Shown: one piece after another, positions 1 to 7,617 of the stretch
Layout of the letters: the number at the start of each line of letters is the position of its first letter
How positions within the stretch are numbered: position 1 is the stretch's first letter
From: Streptomyces humicola
GTDB lineage: Bacteria; Actinomycetota; Actinomycetes; Streptomycetales; Streptomycetaceae
DNA length: 64,000 nucleotides
Direction: 5' to 3'
NCBI RefSeq assembly: GCF_024436035.1
Contig: NZ_JANFNG010000005.1
Coordinates: 124,001 to 188,000, forward strand
Notes under the pieces: model-generated
The model's input: only the letters and a program-made list of their open reading frames with translations
Databases searched by the model: none
What the model was told of the DNA's origin: nothing
Position numbers and translations under genes: made by a program

Positions 1-2333
1 CCTTCGACCTCTCCGAGCCAGCCCTCGCGTTCGGCCTCGGCGATGCGGGCAATGAGGTTGTCGCGGATCTCGACGATGCGGGAGCGTTGGGCGGGGTCGG
101 GCCAGTGCATGGAACATCGCAGGCAGGCGTGTTCATGGATGCAGGGGGTGGAGTAGGCCCGGCCGCAGAGGCCAGTGGAGACTTTGCGGCGTTCGAAGTG
201 GCCGAGGAACTCCTCCCACTCCTCGTCCGTGGGCGCCCGGTATTCCTCGGTGGGGCGCTGGCTGCGGCGCCGGGCGAGGAAGGCCAGGTGGGCCTGGATG
301 GCCTCGTCTGGATAGACGGCTTTGTAGCCGAGGGTGACATTGATGTCCTGGTGGCCCACGAGCACTTGGGCGATGTGCGGGGGCAGACCGTTCATGATGG
401 CGTCGGTGATGAACATCCTGCGGAAGTCGTGGGGGGTGTAGTTCAAGGGGCGGCCGTCGCCAGGGTCGACGAGGCCGGTCCCGACCAGAGCGGCCTGGAG
501 CATTTTACGGATGGTTCCGTGGTTGATGGCGCGGAACTCGGTGCGGAAGCGGCGCTGGAACAGCAGCGGGGCCGGTGGCATCCACACGCATTCGTGCCAG
601 TCGTAGGCGGGGACCAGCGGGACGGGTCCGGAAGGTTCCCGGATTCTGCTGATGATGGTGGACAGCACCTCGGCCAGTTCGGGGCTGACGACCAGCAGTC
701 GTTCCACGTCCGTCTTGGACGGAGCGATCTGTAGCAGCGGCACGATTTCACCCGTGGTCGGCAACCGGTATTGCACCAGGCTGTGGTGGCTGATCTCCAG
801 CAACTCCTCAATACGGACGCCGGTGAGACGGAGGACTTCCACTGTGGCCCAGGCCCAGAACGCGTACTCCTCTTCCTGCCGTAGGTCGCGGCGCTTGCCG
901 CTGCTCGGGTCGTCCGCCCAGACCGTGGTCACGGACGCGCCGGGGCGAAGGACGGAGCGAATCAAGGTCTGGTCGCCGGCGGTGAATGCGGCCCCGGGCT
1001 CGGCTTGCCGGGCCGCGTTGAGGAGGGCCTCGGCGGTCTTGCGTCGCTGATCGACGGTGCGGACGAGCACGGGCAGGACCGGGAGCCGCTCGCGGGTGCG
1101 GGCATCCATGCGTGACTTGTGCTGTCGTTTGTATTTGCGGGTCCCGATGTCCTGCTGGCTGACGGGGCAGGGGGCGACCCAGTGTGCCCAACGTCCGGGA
1201 TCTTCGATGGCCCACTGGGAGAGATCCAGGTAGAGGGCCCGTACTTTGATCAGGCACTCGCGAAAGCTGATCCGGGCGACGGGGACGACGGTCTTCTCGC
1301 CGTCCCTCCCGGTGACTGTTTCCGGCCGGGTCAGCAGGCGATGGCGCCAGGCGGTGGCCACCTCGGTGGGCAAGTGGAGGCTGTCGAGGCCAGGGTGGTG
1401 GAGCTCAAGGTCTTTCCAGAAGCGGCAGCCGAGGAAGTACGCAAGGTCGCGCAGGCTGTTGTAGTCCAGTCCCGGCTGGCGTTCTCGCAGGTAGTCCACG
1501 AGCAGGTCTCTGACGGGCCGGGACTCGATCTCGTAGCGGTCGATCAGTTCCTCGGGAGTTCGCTGTCCTCCGGTGCGCAACTCGCGCCAGCCCGCGGGCG
1601 CTTGAGGGCCGAGGACGTCCAGGTCGCGCAGTGTGCGGTAGAAGACGGGCAGGTCCTTCGGCCAGGACGTGCGCACTGCGGTCTCGGTCTCGGCGAGTTC
1701 CAGGACGTCGCCGAGGGTGATGTCGTCGACCAGGCCGCCCTTGGCCGCAAGGATCACGGCGGTCCGCTGCAGGATGAGCCGACGGGAAGACGCCGACAGG
1801 TCGGTCCGGCTGTCGCAGTGTGCCCGCAGTCGCGCGTATCCGTGCGGGTCGCGCACGAGGGCAAGCCCTGGAGCAAGGTCGCTCTTCAAGGAAGGCGCGG
1901 ACACCAGCCACTCGAGCGAGGGGCGGATGACATCGGCGCCGATCAAGACCTTCATCCCGTTGGACAGCTCGGACGGCAGCCATTGAGAGCATCGACCACG
2001 TTCGCTGAGCCACTCCAGGGGCGCCCGTCGCCACTGGACACCGAGCGCCTCGGCGCCGCTGGCCAGCCATCGCCGCTGCCAGGACTCGCCCGGAACGTCG
2101 TGCAGCCAGTCCAGCAGATGAGCCAGACCGCGGACCCGCTTGCCCTGGACGACAGGGTTCGCGAGGACGAACGGCGTGCCGGTCGTCCGCTCCCACACAT
2201 CCACGCGCCCGAGTTCGGTGGCGGGCCAGGCGCTGGAGGCCGAGCGCGCGGGGAACCGATCGCGCGGCAGCTTCAGTGCCGCAGCCGAACTCGCCGCCTT
2301 CAGCGTCCGGTGCGTCAGTATCGTGGCCGTCAC
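1..2333 (-). CDS. Tn554 TnpB-like tyrosine recombinase, C-terminus off the window edge
   Basis: A continuous reading frame runs from a GTG start at 2333 to the window edge (at least 776 residues), so the gene is partial at its 3' end. Catalytic residues of a tyrosine recombinase are visible: Arg near residue 507 (TGVRIEELLE), the HxxR box near residue 635 (TPHDFRRMF), the GH box (VLVGHQDINVTLGY) and the nucleophile Tyr near residue 666. It would cut and rejoin DNA in transposition of its own element. The start overlaps the stop of the upstream recombinase by GTGA, so the two are translationally coupled. A smaller recombinase followed by a large one matches Tn554 tnpA-tnpB; a small tnpC would be expected beyond the left edge. 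The family is clear; the Tn554 assignment is by size and order. Confidence 0.8.
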   Translation of the reverse strand, partial: MTATILTHRTLKAASSAAALKLPRDRFPARSASSAWPATELGRVDVWERTTGTPFVLANPVVQGKRVRGLAHLLDWLHDVPGESWQRRWLASGAEALGVQWRRAPLEWLSERGRCSQWLPSELSNGMKVLIGADVIRPSLEWLVSAPSLKSDLAPGLALVRDPHGYARLRAHCDSRTDLSASSRRLILQRTAVILAAKGGLVDDITLGDVLELAETETAVRTSWPKDLPVFYRTLRDLDVLGPQAPAGWRELRTGGQRTPEELIDRYEIESRPVRDLLVDYLRERQPGLDYNSLRDLAYFLGCRFWKDLELHHPGLDSLHLPTEVATAWRHRLLTRPETVTGRDGEKTVVPVARISFRECLIKVRALYLDLSQWAIEDPGRWAHWVAPCPVSQQDIGTRKYKRQHKSRMDARTRERLPVLPVLVRTVDQRRKTAEALLNAARQAEPGAAFTAGDQTLIRSVLRPGASVTTVWADDPSSGKRRDLRQEEEYAFWAWATVEVLRLTGVRIEELLEISHHSLVQYRLPTTGEIVPLLQIAPSKTDVERLLVVSPELAEVLSTIISRIREPSGPVPLVPAYDWHECVWMPPAPLLFQRRFRTEFRAINHGTIRKMLQAALVGTGLVDPGDGRPLNYTPHDFRRMFITDAIMNGLPPHIAQVLVGHQDINVTLGYKAVYPDEAIQAHLAFLARRRSQRPTEEYRAPTDEEWEEFLGHFERRKVSTGLCGRAYSTPCIHEHACLRCSMHWPDPAQRSRIVEIRDNLIARIAEAEREGWLGEVE

Positions 2334-3534
2334 GGCTGACCACCGAAGAGGACGCTGAGCGTCTCGGAGCGGTAGCCGACGGCCGGTGTCGGAGCGGTCC
2401 GCGCTGCCGCCTGCCGAGTCTGCTCGGCATGATGGGCCAGCACGCGACGGATCACCTCCTCCTTGCGGGGCGTGAGGTAAATCTGCGTGGTGGTCAACTG
2501 GACATGTCCAAGGACGAATTGGACATTCGTGAGCGGCAGACTGGGATCCTCCGCCATCCGGTAGGCCGCCGTGTGCCGCAACGCGTGCAACGTCGCCGAG
2601 GTCCCGGCCAGAGCGTTGGCCCGCTCAAACATCCGGTGGGCCGCGTGGTAAGTCAGTGGCCGGGACGGTGAACGCAGTGTCCACCACAGCGGAAGCCGGC
2701 GCCCGCGGGGGATCATCTCCTCCATCTCCAGCTGGTAGAGCCGCAGCCAGACGAACGCGTCCGTCGAGGCCGGCAGTTCCTGCATCTCACCGGTGCCTTT
2801 GCGGACCACCGTGATCAACTGGCGCCCCGGATCGGCCCCGCCCTGCGTGGCGGACAGCAGCTCGCTGGCGCGGGCTCCGGTGGACACGTAGAAGGCGACC
2901 ATGGCCCTGTCCCGGTGGGAGGGCAGCCGCGTGAAGATCTCGTTGAACTCCTCGTCCGGGACGCTGCGGGGCACCCGCTTGGGCACCGTGGGCCGGTAGA
3001 GACCGGCGCGCTCGTTGTGGTGCGGCTCCATCGGGTTGTGATGAACGTGGGCCCGGCGCCCGCGGCGCGATCGGTCCAGAGGGAAGGGATTGAGGATCGG
3101 TCCGGTGCCTGTATCGCGGTGGAAGTCGTAGAAGTTCCGCAGCACTGTCTCGCTGTGTGCGCGGACCGATGCCGCATACGGCTTCCCGCCCGGAGTCCAC
3201 AGGGCGGCAGTCCGATGTCGCCAGTGCGGACGCGCCGGTTGCCCCGCGACCTGCAGCCACCGGGAGAAGTCCCTCGCCTCGATGCGAGTTGCCCCGTCCC
3301 ACGGGACATCGACGGCCCACAGAAAGCGGAACCGCGCAGCAGGTCCATGCCATACGAGCGGGCCGTAGCCGGCGGACGCCCGGCCCCCTGCAAGTCGCGC
3401 AGATAGGCAGCGGCCCCCTCGACCAGCTCGCCGCCTGGATCGACGAGCCGGTACGGCTCCCACTGATCACCGGTGGCCACGAGCTCGCCGGACAGAGGCA
3501 CGGCCAGCGACGCCAGGTCTCTTGACGCTTCCAC
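2330..3534 (-). pseudogene. Tn554 TnpA-like tyrosine recombinase with a frameshift
   Basis: About 400 codons of a tyrosine recombinase split over two frames. The N-terminal part starts at GTG 3534 and runs to the motif ARSYGMDLLR. Homology then continues in the next frame as FRFLWAVDVPWDGATRIE, so one base appears missing between about 3333 and 3334 (GCG-GG where GCG-TGG would restore the frame). The catalytic half is intact: STGARASELL, HALRHTAAYRM (HxxR), VLGHVQLTTTQIYL (GH and Tyr). Either the gene is inactivated, or there is a sequencing error, or it is expressed from an internal start as a shorter protein. The stop overlaps the start of the downstream large recombinase, as in paired recombinases of Tn554-type elements. 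Confidence 0.75.
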
Positions 3535-3594
3535 GGCCAGCCCAACGACCAGTCCGCCACCAGGTCACTGAACTGCGGAAACTCCCCAAGTAGT

Positions 3595-5151
3595 TCAGTC
3601 AACAGGTAGGAGCGGGAAGCCGGCTCGGCCGTGCATCTGCCTCATGATCTTCTTCGTGCGGGTGTTGACGCCCTCGGTGCGGCCGTTGCGGTACGGGAGG
3701 GTGAGTCCGGCGTCGACGGCGGCGCGGTCGAGTTCGAGGCCGTTCGCGAAGGAGTGCAGGTGGGGCAGATCAGCGGCGCGAACCGTGGTGATCCAGTCGG
3801 TGAGTTTGGCGTCGTTGCCCTCGGCTGGGGTCAGCAGCTGCGCGAACTCGCCAACGAGGCAGGCGAGTTCGGTCATCTCCGGACAGGCTTCGGCGAGTTC
3901 CCGTAGTAGTGCCGTGTCCTTGTCGCGCAGGTTCTCGGGGCGGGTGAGCAGGAGGCGGGTGAAGCGCTGCGGGGTGGTGACCGGCTTGTCGCCCTCGGCG
4001 CGGCCCTGGGTGATGTACCGGTAGAGCAGGTTGAAGCTGCCGGTGTAGCCCAACTCCTGGATCTCCCGGAACAGTTGCTTCACGGGGATGGCCGGGTCGG
4101 CGGCCCGGCGGGTGCGCAGGTGATCGCGGTAGGGGTCGACGAGGGTGGGCCGGTACTGCGGTGCGCGGCGCTCCGGCGTGGGCTCCTTCATGCGGGCGTA
4201 CCGCTTGACGGTGTTCAAGGCGAGATTGAGGCGGCGGGCGCATTCGAGCAGGCCGACGCCCTTGCCGAGCAGGTCGTGAACCTGCTGCCAGCGTTCCCGG
4301 GTGGTCTGCTCGCGCACGCCGCCCGGCCGGGCCCGGTTCACGGTCGCCCAGCACGCGGTGTGCGAGCGGACCTCGGCCAGGGCCTTGTCGCACAGGTTGG
4401 ACCAGATGTGCCACCGGTCGCTGACCTGCACCGCTTCCGGGAGGGCCTGGCGGATCGCCTCGCCGTAGGAGCCGGAGCCGTCACGGCAGACATACTCGGC
4501 GCCAGGGTGCTCACGCAGCCACTTCGTCACCGTCTCGGCCTTGCGATCAGGCAGGACGTCGATCCGCTCGCCGCTCTCGGCGTCGATGACGATCGTGGCG
4601 TAGCGGTGCCGGCGCTTGAGGGCGAAGTCGTCGATACCGACCACCCGCGGCACGCGCAGCGGCGGTATGGGCAGGCGCATGAGCATCCGCAGAGCCGTCG
4701 AACGGGAGAGTCCGCAGGCCAGGACGCGGGAGAGGCGGGCACCCGCCCGTCCCGCTAACTCCTTGACCACGGAGCCGAGTTGGTCGGGGGGGTTGGTGCG
4801 GCGCTGGTAGCGCTCCACCAGTCCCGGTACCTGCTCGCGGAACGTCTGCCACAGGCAGCCGAGCACCGGGCAGACCAGACGCCGCAGCCGCACCGAGACG
4901 ATGACCCGCCGCCCGTCCACCGGGACATCCGCGAGCGTCCGGCAGTGGAAGCCGTGCACTTTCGACGTCGGCACCCCACACACAGGGCACGGCACCGGAT
5001 CATCCCGGGTCCGCGCCATCACCCGGATCACGTCACCCTCGTCCGACACATGCTCCACAACCAGCGCCGACAGGCCCGAAAACACCACAGCCACAAGCTC
5101 GTTGACATCCCGCACACCACACCAACGACGCCCGTCACCCTTGGTTACCAC
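3595..5151 (-). CDS. ISL3-family transposase, C-terminal end replaced
   Basis: 518-residue reading frame of the ISL3 DDE transposase family. The N-terminal zinc-ribbon region (CPVCG near residue 55) is followed by the helix-turn-helix region and the DDE core beginning with VVGIDDFALKRRHRYA and containing SDRWHIWSNL. The N-terminus may start several codons inside the frame, as no clear ribosome site is visible. At the C-terminus the usual ending after GRAGFPLL is replaced by Pro-Val-Asp-stop, and no matching inverted repeat follows on the left. The 3' end and left terminus of the IS have therefore been lost where the Tn554-like recombinase region begins (about 3600). The right terminus is preserved. 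The element is probably no longer mobile as a unit. Confidence 0.88.
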   Translation of the reverse strand: MVTKGDGRRWCGVRDVNELVAVVFSGLSALVVEHVSDEGDVIRVMARTRDDPVPCPVCGVPTSKVHGFHCRTLADVPVDGRRVIVSVRLRRLVCPVLGCLWQTFREQVPGLVERYQRRTNPPDQLGSVVKELAGRAGARLSRVLACGLSRSTALRMLMRLPIPPLRVPRVVGIDDFALKRRHRYATIVIDAESGERIDVLPDRKAETVTKWLREHPGAEYVCRDGSGSYGEAIRQALPEAVQVSDRWHIWSNLCDKALAEVRSHTACWATVNRARPGGVREQTTRERWQQVHDLLGKGVGLLECARRLNLALNTVKRYARMKEPTPERRAPQYRPTLVDPYRDHLRTRRAADPAIPVKQLFREIQELGYTGSFNLLYRYITQGRAEGDKPVTTPQRFTRLLLTRPENLRDKDTALLRELAEACPEMTELACLVGEFAQLLTPAEGNDAKLTDWITTVRAADLPHLHSFANGLELDRAAVDAGLTLPYRNGRTEGVNTRTKKIMRQMHGRAGFPLLPVD

Positions 5152-5169
5152 CGATTACGGGCCAGAGCC
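5152..5169. repeat. Right terminal inverted-repeat end of the ISL3 element
   Basis: The sequence GATTACGGGCCAGAGCC just upstream of the transposase start resembles ISL3-type outer ends known from Streptomyces elements (recalled, not searched). The methyltransferase homology begins immediately after it, which supports this as the element boundary. No partner copy is present at the left side near 3540-3605. Confidence 0.55.
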
Positions 5170-5895
5170 GACGAATGGACCCCCTCGCACGACCGTGTCC
5201 TCGCGCAGCGCCATGCCGAGGGCTGGTTGTTCCTCCTCGAAGCGGCCCGGGACCTGCGCACCACCGGCGCCCTCGCTCCCAGCAGCAGGGCCCTGGCTCG
5301 TGCACTGACCGATCCGGTGCGCGCACAGGCCGAGCGGCCGCTGACCATCTTGGAAGCGGGAGCGGGAACCGGAGCGGTCACCCGCGCCCTGGTCTCCCGG
5401 CTGTCGTCGGGCAGCCGCCTGGACGTGGCCGAGGCCAACCCGCGCTTCACCAACCGTCTGCGGCGCCAGGTGCGCAACCACACGCACCTGGCGCCCGAGC
5501 AGGTCCGCATTCACCAGACCTACGTCGAGCATCTGGACACCGGCAGGCACTACGACGTGATCGTCTCCGGCTTGCCGCTGACCAACTTCACCCCCCGCCA
5601 GGTCGAAGCGATCATGAATCGCTATCTGGAACTCCTACACCCCGGCGGCACCCTGACCTACTTCGCCTACCTCGGCAGCCGACAAGCCCGCACCCTGCTG
5701 GCCTCCCGCACGGAAGCGCGCCGGCACAAGTCCGTCGAAGAGGTGATGGCCGCCTACCAGCGCCAGTACGCCACCGTCTGCTGGACGGTGTGGGCCAACC
5801 TGCCCCCGGCAAGGGTCTGGCAGCTGCAAAGCCCCGCACAGCCGTCATCCCTCAGCCCGGATCCACAGCACGCCCAGAGCGGGACAGGCCGGTGA
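5170..5895 (+). pseudogene. SAM-dependent methyltransferase, 5' end removed by IS
   Basis: About 240 codons of a class I SAM methyltransferase similar to the phospholipid N-methyltransferase-like proteins of actinomycetes. Visible are the leading RTTGALAPSSRALARAL segment, the SAM-binding motif LEAGAGTGAVTRAL, an acidic strand end (LDVAEANPRF) and the motif IVSGLPLTNFTP. There is no in-frame ATG or GTG between the IS end and this homology, so the native start and roughly the first 10-15 residues were lost when the ISL3 element arrived. An internal TTG at 5227 is the only nearby candidate start. The 3' end overlaps the following dedA fragment (GTGA), the normal arrangement for this pair. Confidence 0.75.
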
Positions 5896-6070
5896 CTGGC
5901 CCGTCCGGCGCCCTCGGCCATTTCCTTGCCGCGGCCGCGTACGCGCTGCTGGCCGTGGCCGTCCTCACCGAGTCTCTCCTGCTGATCGGGGCCTTCGTCC
6001 CCACCCTCGCACTGCTGCTGTCAGCCAGAGCACTGGCCCGCACTGGCCACCTGAGCCTCCCCCTGTCGTC
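5892..6070 (+). pseudogene. dedA-family membrane protein, N-terminal fragment
   Basis: GTG at 5892 overlaps the methyltransferase stop. About 55 residues match the start of an actinobacterial DedA/SNARE-associated membrane protein: YALLAVAVLTESLLLIGAFV is a hydrophobic first segment followed by PTLALLLSARALARTGHLSL. After about 6060 the frame shifts and DedA homology ends. The rest of the gene is missing and replaced by an ISL3 transposase remnant. DedA proteins are lipid-linked carrier flippase-like membrane proteins; this fragment cannot form one. Confidence 0.65.
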
Positions 6071-6089
6071 GCGGCCGCCACGGGCAGGA

Positions 6090-6250
6090 GTTGTTGGTCC
6101 GACTGCGGGTGCGGCGCTTCTTCCGCGACCGCGTAGGTGTCGGCGGATGACGTTCGTCGAGCAGGTCGAGGAGCTGAGCCCGCGTCACTGCTACCCCACC
6201 GTCGGGCTGGCGCAGTGGCTGCCTGCCGCGGCTGCTGGAGCTGACTGGTG
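6090..6250 (+). pseudogene. Second ISL3-type transposase remnant (N-terminal region)
   Basis: In two adjacent frames the translation gives VRLRVRRFFRDRVG and then MTFVEQVEELSPRHCY, the order and spacing of the N-terminal cysteine/basic segment of ISL3 transposases. It is interrupted by a frameshift near 6145 and stops soon after. It is short and decayed. It shows that the dedA side of this locus was also hit by an ISL3-type element. Confidence 0.5.
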
Positions 6251-6255
6251 CGCTA

Positions 6256-7086
6256 TCAGAACTCCTCGTGCTTCTCCGGATCCCCGCCGGTCCTGCTCCG
6301 CATCAGGGCTGACAGGGACGCGACTTCGGCCTCGGTCAGGGTGAAACCGAAGAGGTCCACGTTGGCGCGCTGGCGGGCCGGGGAGGCGGACTTGGGGATC
6401 GGCAGCGCATCGAGTTGGAGGTGCCAGCGCAGGACCACTTGAGCGGGGGACACGCCGTGCCGTCGGGCCGTCTCGACGACGGCGGGCTCGGCGAGGAGGT
6501 CGCTGCCGCGGCCCAGGGGGCTCCAGCTCTGAGTGGTGATGTTCCGGGCTGCATGCACCGCGCGCTGCTGCGGCTGGGGGAAGTAGGGGTGCATCTCGAT
6601 CTGGTTGACCGAGGGCAGGACACCGGTCTCGTCGTACAGCCGGTCGATCTGCCGGGCGGTGAAGTTGCTGACGCCGATCGACCGGACCAGGCCTTGCTCG
6701 CGAAGTTTGATCATGGCGCGCCAGGAGTCGACGTATGCGTCGAGACGGGGAAGGGGCCAGTGGATCAAGTAGAGGTCGACGTAGTCCACGCCGAGGCGTT
6801 TGGCGGAATCGGCAAAGGCAGCCAGGGTCTGGTCGTAGCCGTGGTCTCTGCCGCGCAGCTTGGTCGTGAGGAATACCTCCTCACGTGGCAGGCCGCTTGC
6901 AGCGACGGCCCGGCCGACCGAATTCTCGTTTCCGTAGCTGGCTGCGGTGTCGATCAGGCGGTAGCCGGCCTCAAGCGCGCCTCGTACCGCTGTCTCCGCC
7001 TGGGAACCGGCCAGCGGGTATGTCCCAAAGCCGATGACGGGGATCGACACACCGTCCGAAAGAACACGTGACGGCACCATGCTCAT
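6256..7086 (-). CDS. Aldo/keto reductase, 2,5-diketogluconate reductase type
   Basis: 276 residues, a normal length for a monomeric (beta/alpha)8 aldo/keto reductase that reduces aldehydes or ketones with NADPH in the cytoplasm. The catalytic tetrad is complete: Asp46 and Tyr51 in RLIDTAASYGNE, Lys76 in FLTTKLRG, His109 in LYLIHWPLP. The signature GLVRSIGVSNF and the C-terminal cofactor loop IPKSASPARQRANVDLF are also present. It lies 210 bp downstream of the symporter operon on the same strand and may be co-transcribed or independent. The native substrate cannot be inferred; within this locus a sugar-derived or alcohol-derived carbonyl is plausible. Confidence 0.88.
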   Translation of the reverse strand: MSMVPSRVLSDGVSIPVIGFGTYPLAGSQAETAVRGALEAGYRLIDTAASYGNENSVGRAVAASGLPREEVFLTTKLRGRDHGYDQTLAAFADSAKRLGVDYVDLYLIHWPLPRLDAYVDSWRAMIKLREQGLVRSIGVSNFTARQIDRLYDETGVLPSVNQIEMHPYFPQPQQRAVHAARNITTQSWSPLGRGSDLLAEPAVVETARRHGVSPAQVVLRWHLQLDALPIPKSASPARQRANVDLFGFTLTEAEVASLSALMRSRTGGDPEKHEEF

Positions 7087-7296
7087 GGGGACTCTCAGTC
7101 TCGAAGTGAATGCGACGTATGGACTTGGACTCTATGGGTTGGAAATGCGTTGCGGCGGTGACAGGCAACGTCGAAGGACCCGCGGCGATTGGCCTCCTCG
7201 GCGTTCACCGGAGGGGATCCGAAGGCGGAGCGGCGGCTGGGTGATCGGCCCTCCGCCCGGCGGGGGAGCCGCCGGGCGGAGCTGTGACCGCAAGAC

Positions 7297-7617
7297 TCAG
7301 GCTGTTTGCGCAAGCGCATCAAGGAGCTCGTCAGGCGCGGATTCGGTCGGCAGCCGCACCGGCCGCAGCAGCGCCCAGCCCGTGAAGATGGCCGTAACGG
7401 CGAGCATGGCGATCCCGCACCACAGGTTGACGTTCCAGCCGGCGGCCTTGTGCAGCTCTGTCTTGGATGTGCCAGCTGCACCCATGGTGGTGAGCACGAC
7501 TCCGTAGATCCCGAACAGCGCCGCGATGATGCTGCGCAGGTCGAGGAGCAGGTTTATGCCTTTTCCATTCGAGGGCTGCTGGTGGGTGTTCTCGTGCATC
7601 GGTTCTGCCTTTCTCAC
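7297..7617 (-). CDS. Small two-helix membrane protein coupled to the SSS symporter
   Basis: 106 residues with two clear hydrophobic segments: LRSIIAALFGIYGVVLTTMG (about residues 27-46) and NLWCGIAMLAVTAIFTGWALL (about 64-84). They flank a short polar stretch containing KTELHKAAGWN. The start overlaps the stop of the symporter by ATGA, so expression is coupled. SSS symporters are often paired with small membrane proteins (for example ActP-YjcH, PanF-YhdT), usually encoded before the symporter; here it follows. I do not recognise this exact family. A role as an accessory subunit of the symporter is inferred from coupling and topology. Confidence 0.75.
   Translation of the reverse strand: MRKAEPMHENTHQQPSNGKGINLLLDLRSIIAALFGIYGVVLTTMGAAGTSKTELHKAAGWNVNLWCGIAMLAVTAIFTGWALLRPVRLPTESAPDELLDALAQTA

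Noticed and set aside
1119-2339. Long plus-strand open frame of about 400 codons opposite the TnpB-like gene
   Set aside because: It is the antisense of a frame with complete tyrosine-recombinase motifs; its own translation is Gly/Ala/Arg-rich with no domain.
4780-5151. Plus-strand extension of the methyltransferase frame into the ISL3 element
   Set aside because: The extension is antisense to conserved ISL3 transposase sequence; methyltransferase homology starts only after the IS end.
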